Shown here: piece by piece, positions 15,741 to 17,520 of the stretch
Position numbering within the stretch: the stretch's first letter is position 1
Layout of the letters: the number at the start of each line of letters is the position of its first letter
NCBI GenBank assembly: GCA_016938245.1
Contig: JAFGUY010000108.1
Location: 1-17,520 of the forward strand
Source: Candidatus Omnitrophota bacterium
GTDB lineage: Bacteria > Omnitrophota > Gorgyraeia > Gygaellales > Profunditerraquicolaceae
Reading direction: 5' to 3'
Length of the DNA: 17,520 bases
Program-made: the position numbers and the translations under genes
The notes under the pieces: generated by a model
Database searches by the model: none
The model's input: the letters and a program-made list of their open reading frames with translations, nothing else
Told to the model about the DNA's origin: nothing

Positions 15741-17384
15741 ATGAGCAAACAGTTATTGTATCAGGATGAAGCCCGCAGGAAACTTCTAAGCGGAGTTGAG
15801 CAGTTAGCCCGCGCAGTCAAGGTAACTTTAGGGCCTAAGGGCCGCAATGTAGTAATTGATAAGAAATTCGGTTCCCCTACTATTACCAAAGACGGAGTAA
15901 CCGTTGCCAAAGAGATTGAACTGGAAGACCCGTATGAAAATATGGGGGCTCAAATGGTTAAGGAAGTAGCAGAGAAGACTTCAGATATAGCCGGAGACGG
16001 AACTACCACTGCTACGGTATTAGCCGAATCAATTTACCGCGAAGGATTAAAGAACGTTACAGCAGGCGCAAACCCCATGGCTTTAAAGCGCGGGATTGAA
16101 AAAGCGGTTGAAAAAGTCGTTGAAGAATTAAGTAAATTAGCCAAGCCTATTAATGCTAAAGAAAAAAAAGAAGTAGCTCAAGTTGCATCTATTGCCGCAA
16201 ACGGAGACAGCTCCATAGGCGACCAGATAGCCGAAGCTATGGAAAAAGTAGGTAAAGACGGGGTAATTACGGTTGAAGAGGCAAAAACCACTGCTACTAC
16301 CTTAGAGCTAGTTGAGGGTATGCAATTTGATCAGGGGTATCTATCTCCTTACTTTGTTACTGATGCCGAAAGAATGGAGTGTGTTTTAGAGGATACCTAT
16401 ATCTTAATCCACGAAAAAAAGATATCTTCTTTAAAAGAACTGCTTCCTCTTTTAGAGAAGATCGCCAGAACTGGTAAACCGCTTTTGATTTTAGCTGAAG
16501 AGGTTGATGGTGAAGCGTTAGCAACCTTAGTGGTAAACAAATTAAAAGGTACATTTGTATCCTGCGCAGTTAAGGCCCCCGGATACGGCGACAGGCGCAA
16601 GGCAATGCTTGAAGATATAGCCATATTAACCGGCGGAAAGGCTTTAACCGAAGATTTAGGGATAAAACTTGAGAATGTTGACCTTGATGATTTAGGCCGC
16701 GCAAAGAAAGTAAAAATTGACAAAGAAAATACTACTATTGTCGAAGGCACAGGCAAACAGGCTGCAGTAAATGCCAGGATAGTCCAGCTTAAAAAGCAGA
16801 TTGATGAGACTGATTCTGATTACGATAAAGAAAAACTGCAGGAGCGTTTGGCTAAGCTTGCAGGAGGGGTCGCAGTGATTAATGTCGGCGCTGCCACTGA
16901 AACCGAAATGAAAGAAAAAAAGGCGCGCGTTGAAGATGCACTTCATGCTACCCGGGCAGCAGTAGAAGAGGGTATTATTCCCGGTGGCGGAGTTGCTTTA
17001 ATCCGCTGCATACCTGCTTTAGAAAAATTAAAGCTCGAAGGCGATGAGAGAATCGGCGTGGATATAGTAAAACGCGCACTGGAAGAGCCGATCAGGCAGA
17101 TTACCCAGAATGCCGGTTTAGAGGGCTCGGTGGTAGTTCAGCGCATAAAACAGGAAAAGACCAATGTAGGATACGATGTTTCGCAGGATGACTACGTGGA
17201 TATGATTGATGCCGGGGTAATTGATCCTAAAAAAGTTACCCGCTCAGCTCTACAAAACGCATCCAGCATCGCATCACTGCTTCTTACTACCGAAGCCTTA
17301 GTAGTAGATAAGCCGGAAAAAGAAGAGAAGATGCCGCCAATGCCTCCGGGAGGAATGGGTGGTATGGGTGGAGGGATGTATTAA
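15741..17384 (+). CDS. groEL: Chaperonin GroEL
   Basis: The 60 kDa chaperonin, which forms a double-ring ATP-driven folding chamber. At 547 residues it is full length. The ATP-site motifs are TLGPKGRNV (29-37) and GDGTTT (85-90), with IIPGGGVAL further on; the protein ends with the GGM-rich tail typical of bacterial GroEL. A strong ribosome site, AGGAGG at 15731-15736, precedes the ATG. Residues around 336-340 (TGKQA) are encoded by a 14-base word shared with thrC and valS. It is the last gene of the groESL operon and is followed by a long palindrome at 17404-17439. Confidence 0.99.
   Translation: MSKQLLYQDEARRKLLSGVEQLARAVKVTLGPKGRNVVIDKKFGSPTITKDGVTVAKEIELEDPYENMGAQMVKEVAEKTSDIAGDGTTTATVLAESIYREGLKNVTAGANPMALKRGIEKAVEKVVEELSKLAKPINAKEKKEVAQVASIAANGDSSIGDQIAEAMEKVGKDGVITVEEAKTTATTLELVEGMQFDQGYLSPYFVTDAERMECVLEDTYILIHEKKISSLKELLPLLEKIARTGKPLLILAEEVDGEALATLVVNKLKGTFVSCAVKAPGYGDRRKAMLEDIAILTGGKALTEDLGIKLENVDLDDLGRAKKVKIDKENTTIVEGTGKQAAVNARIVQLKKQIDETDSDYDKEKLQERLAKLAGGVAVINVGAATETEMKEKKARVEDALHATRAAVEEGIIPGGGVALIRCIPALEKLKLEGDERIGVDIVKRALEEPIRQITQNAGLEGSVVVQRIKQEKTNVGYDVSQDDYVDMIDAGVIDPKKVTRSALQNASSIASLLLTTEALVVDKPEKEEKMPPMPPGGMGGMGGGMY
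16749..16762 (+). repeat. Single copy of the ACAGGCAAACAGGC word in groEL
   Basis: A 14-base match to the core of the octamer repeats in thrC (2817-2830) and valS, again read as TGKQA. GroEL keeps its normal length around this point, so this may be chance or substitution rather than insertion. Confidence 0.5.
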
Positions 17385-17403
17385 TTTAGTTGTTAGTTAA
17401 AAA

Positions 17404-17439
17404 AATAAGGACGGCCCTTTTAAAAGGGCCGTCCTTATT
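17404..17439. terminator. Perfect 36-base palindrome, probable bidirectional terminator
   Basis: Two 18-base arms are exact reverse complements with no spacer; the stem core is GGACGGCCC. On the + strand the hairpin is followed by TTATTGAG, a poor U-tract. On the - strand it is followed by a run of at least five T beyond the stem. It therefore ends groESL and would work better for a gene arriving from the right on the - strand. Confidence 0.85.
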
Positions 17440-17518
17440 GAGATTGCTGAAGTATTAGGTTTTTAAAAAACATCCGCCATAGAATTATTCCTAAACTTTT
17501 GTTCTCCTTGCCTTTTTT
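17435..17518 (-). CDS. Possible C-terminal end of a convergent gene (partial)
   Basis: On the - strand one frame is open from the window edge to a TAA at 17435-17437, giving 27 residues that end in FFKNLILQQSQ. The stop falls inside the palindrome whose U-tract favours - strand transcripts, which is where the end of a convergent gene would be expected. The length is too short to be significant by itself and no family can be named. Confidence 0.25.
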   Translation of the reverse strand, partial: KKGKENKSLGIILWRMFFKNLILQQSQ

Positions 17519-17520
17519 AT

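Overview
The window is a stretch of bacterial chromosome, moderately AT-rich, with fourteen confident protein genes, all on the + strand. Only a possible gene end at the far right reads the other way. I see no mobile element, CRISPR array, tRNA or rRNA. The gene set, Shine-Dalgarno sites, a sigma70-like promoter and a CIRCE operator indicate an ordinary bacterial core genome. The codon style and gene order suggest an uncultivated lineage such as Candidatus Omnitrophota, but that placement is a guess from pattern, not a search result.

Layout. Positions 1-228 are an unassigned leader. From 229 to 15327, twelve genes follow one another with gaps of 0-26 bases or short overlaps: a PilZ-domain protein, hom, thrC, a stand-alone CoaB-like protein, a TPM-domain membrane protein, lemA, a phosphoglycerate-mutase-like enzyme, lysC, cimA, valS, nadC, uvrB and coaX (thirteen reading frames if lemA and TPM are counted separately from the metabolic genes). 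The first clear internal promoter lies between coaX and groES. There, a near-perfect sigma70-type promoter is overlapped by a CIRCE operator, which marks groES-groEL as a separate heat-shock operon. A 36-base perfect palindrome follows groEL.

How the genes work together. lysC (aspartate kinase), hom (homoserine dehydrogenase) and thrC (threonine synthase) make most of the aspartate-to-threonine route; asd and a recognisable GHMP-type homoserine kinase (thrB) are absent from the window. The phosphoglycerate-mutase-like gene just before lysC is a good candidate for the missing homoserine kinase. cimA supplies 2-oxobutanoate for isoleucine without using threonine, and it is translationally coupled to valS. 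coaB-like and coaX belong to coenzyme A synthesis and nadC to NAD synthesis. uvrB is for nucleotide excision repair. TPM and LemA proteins form a common membrane pair of unclear role.

Most interesting signals: the candidate homoserine kinase, an internal ribosome site in lysC that would give a separate regulatory subunit, and an 8-base tandem repeat expanded in a surface loop of valS whose core word recurs in the same reading frame in thrC and groEL. I found no clearly new multi-gene system.
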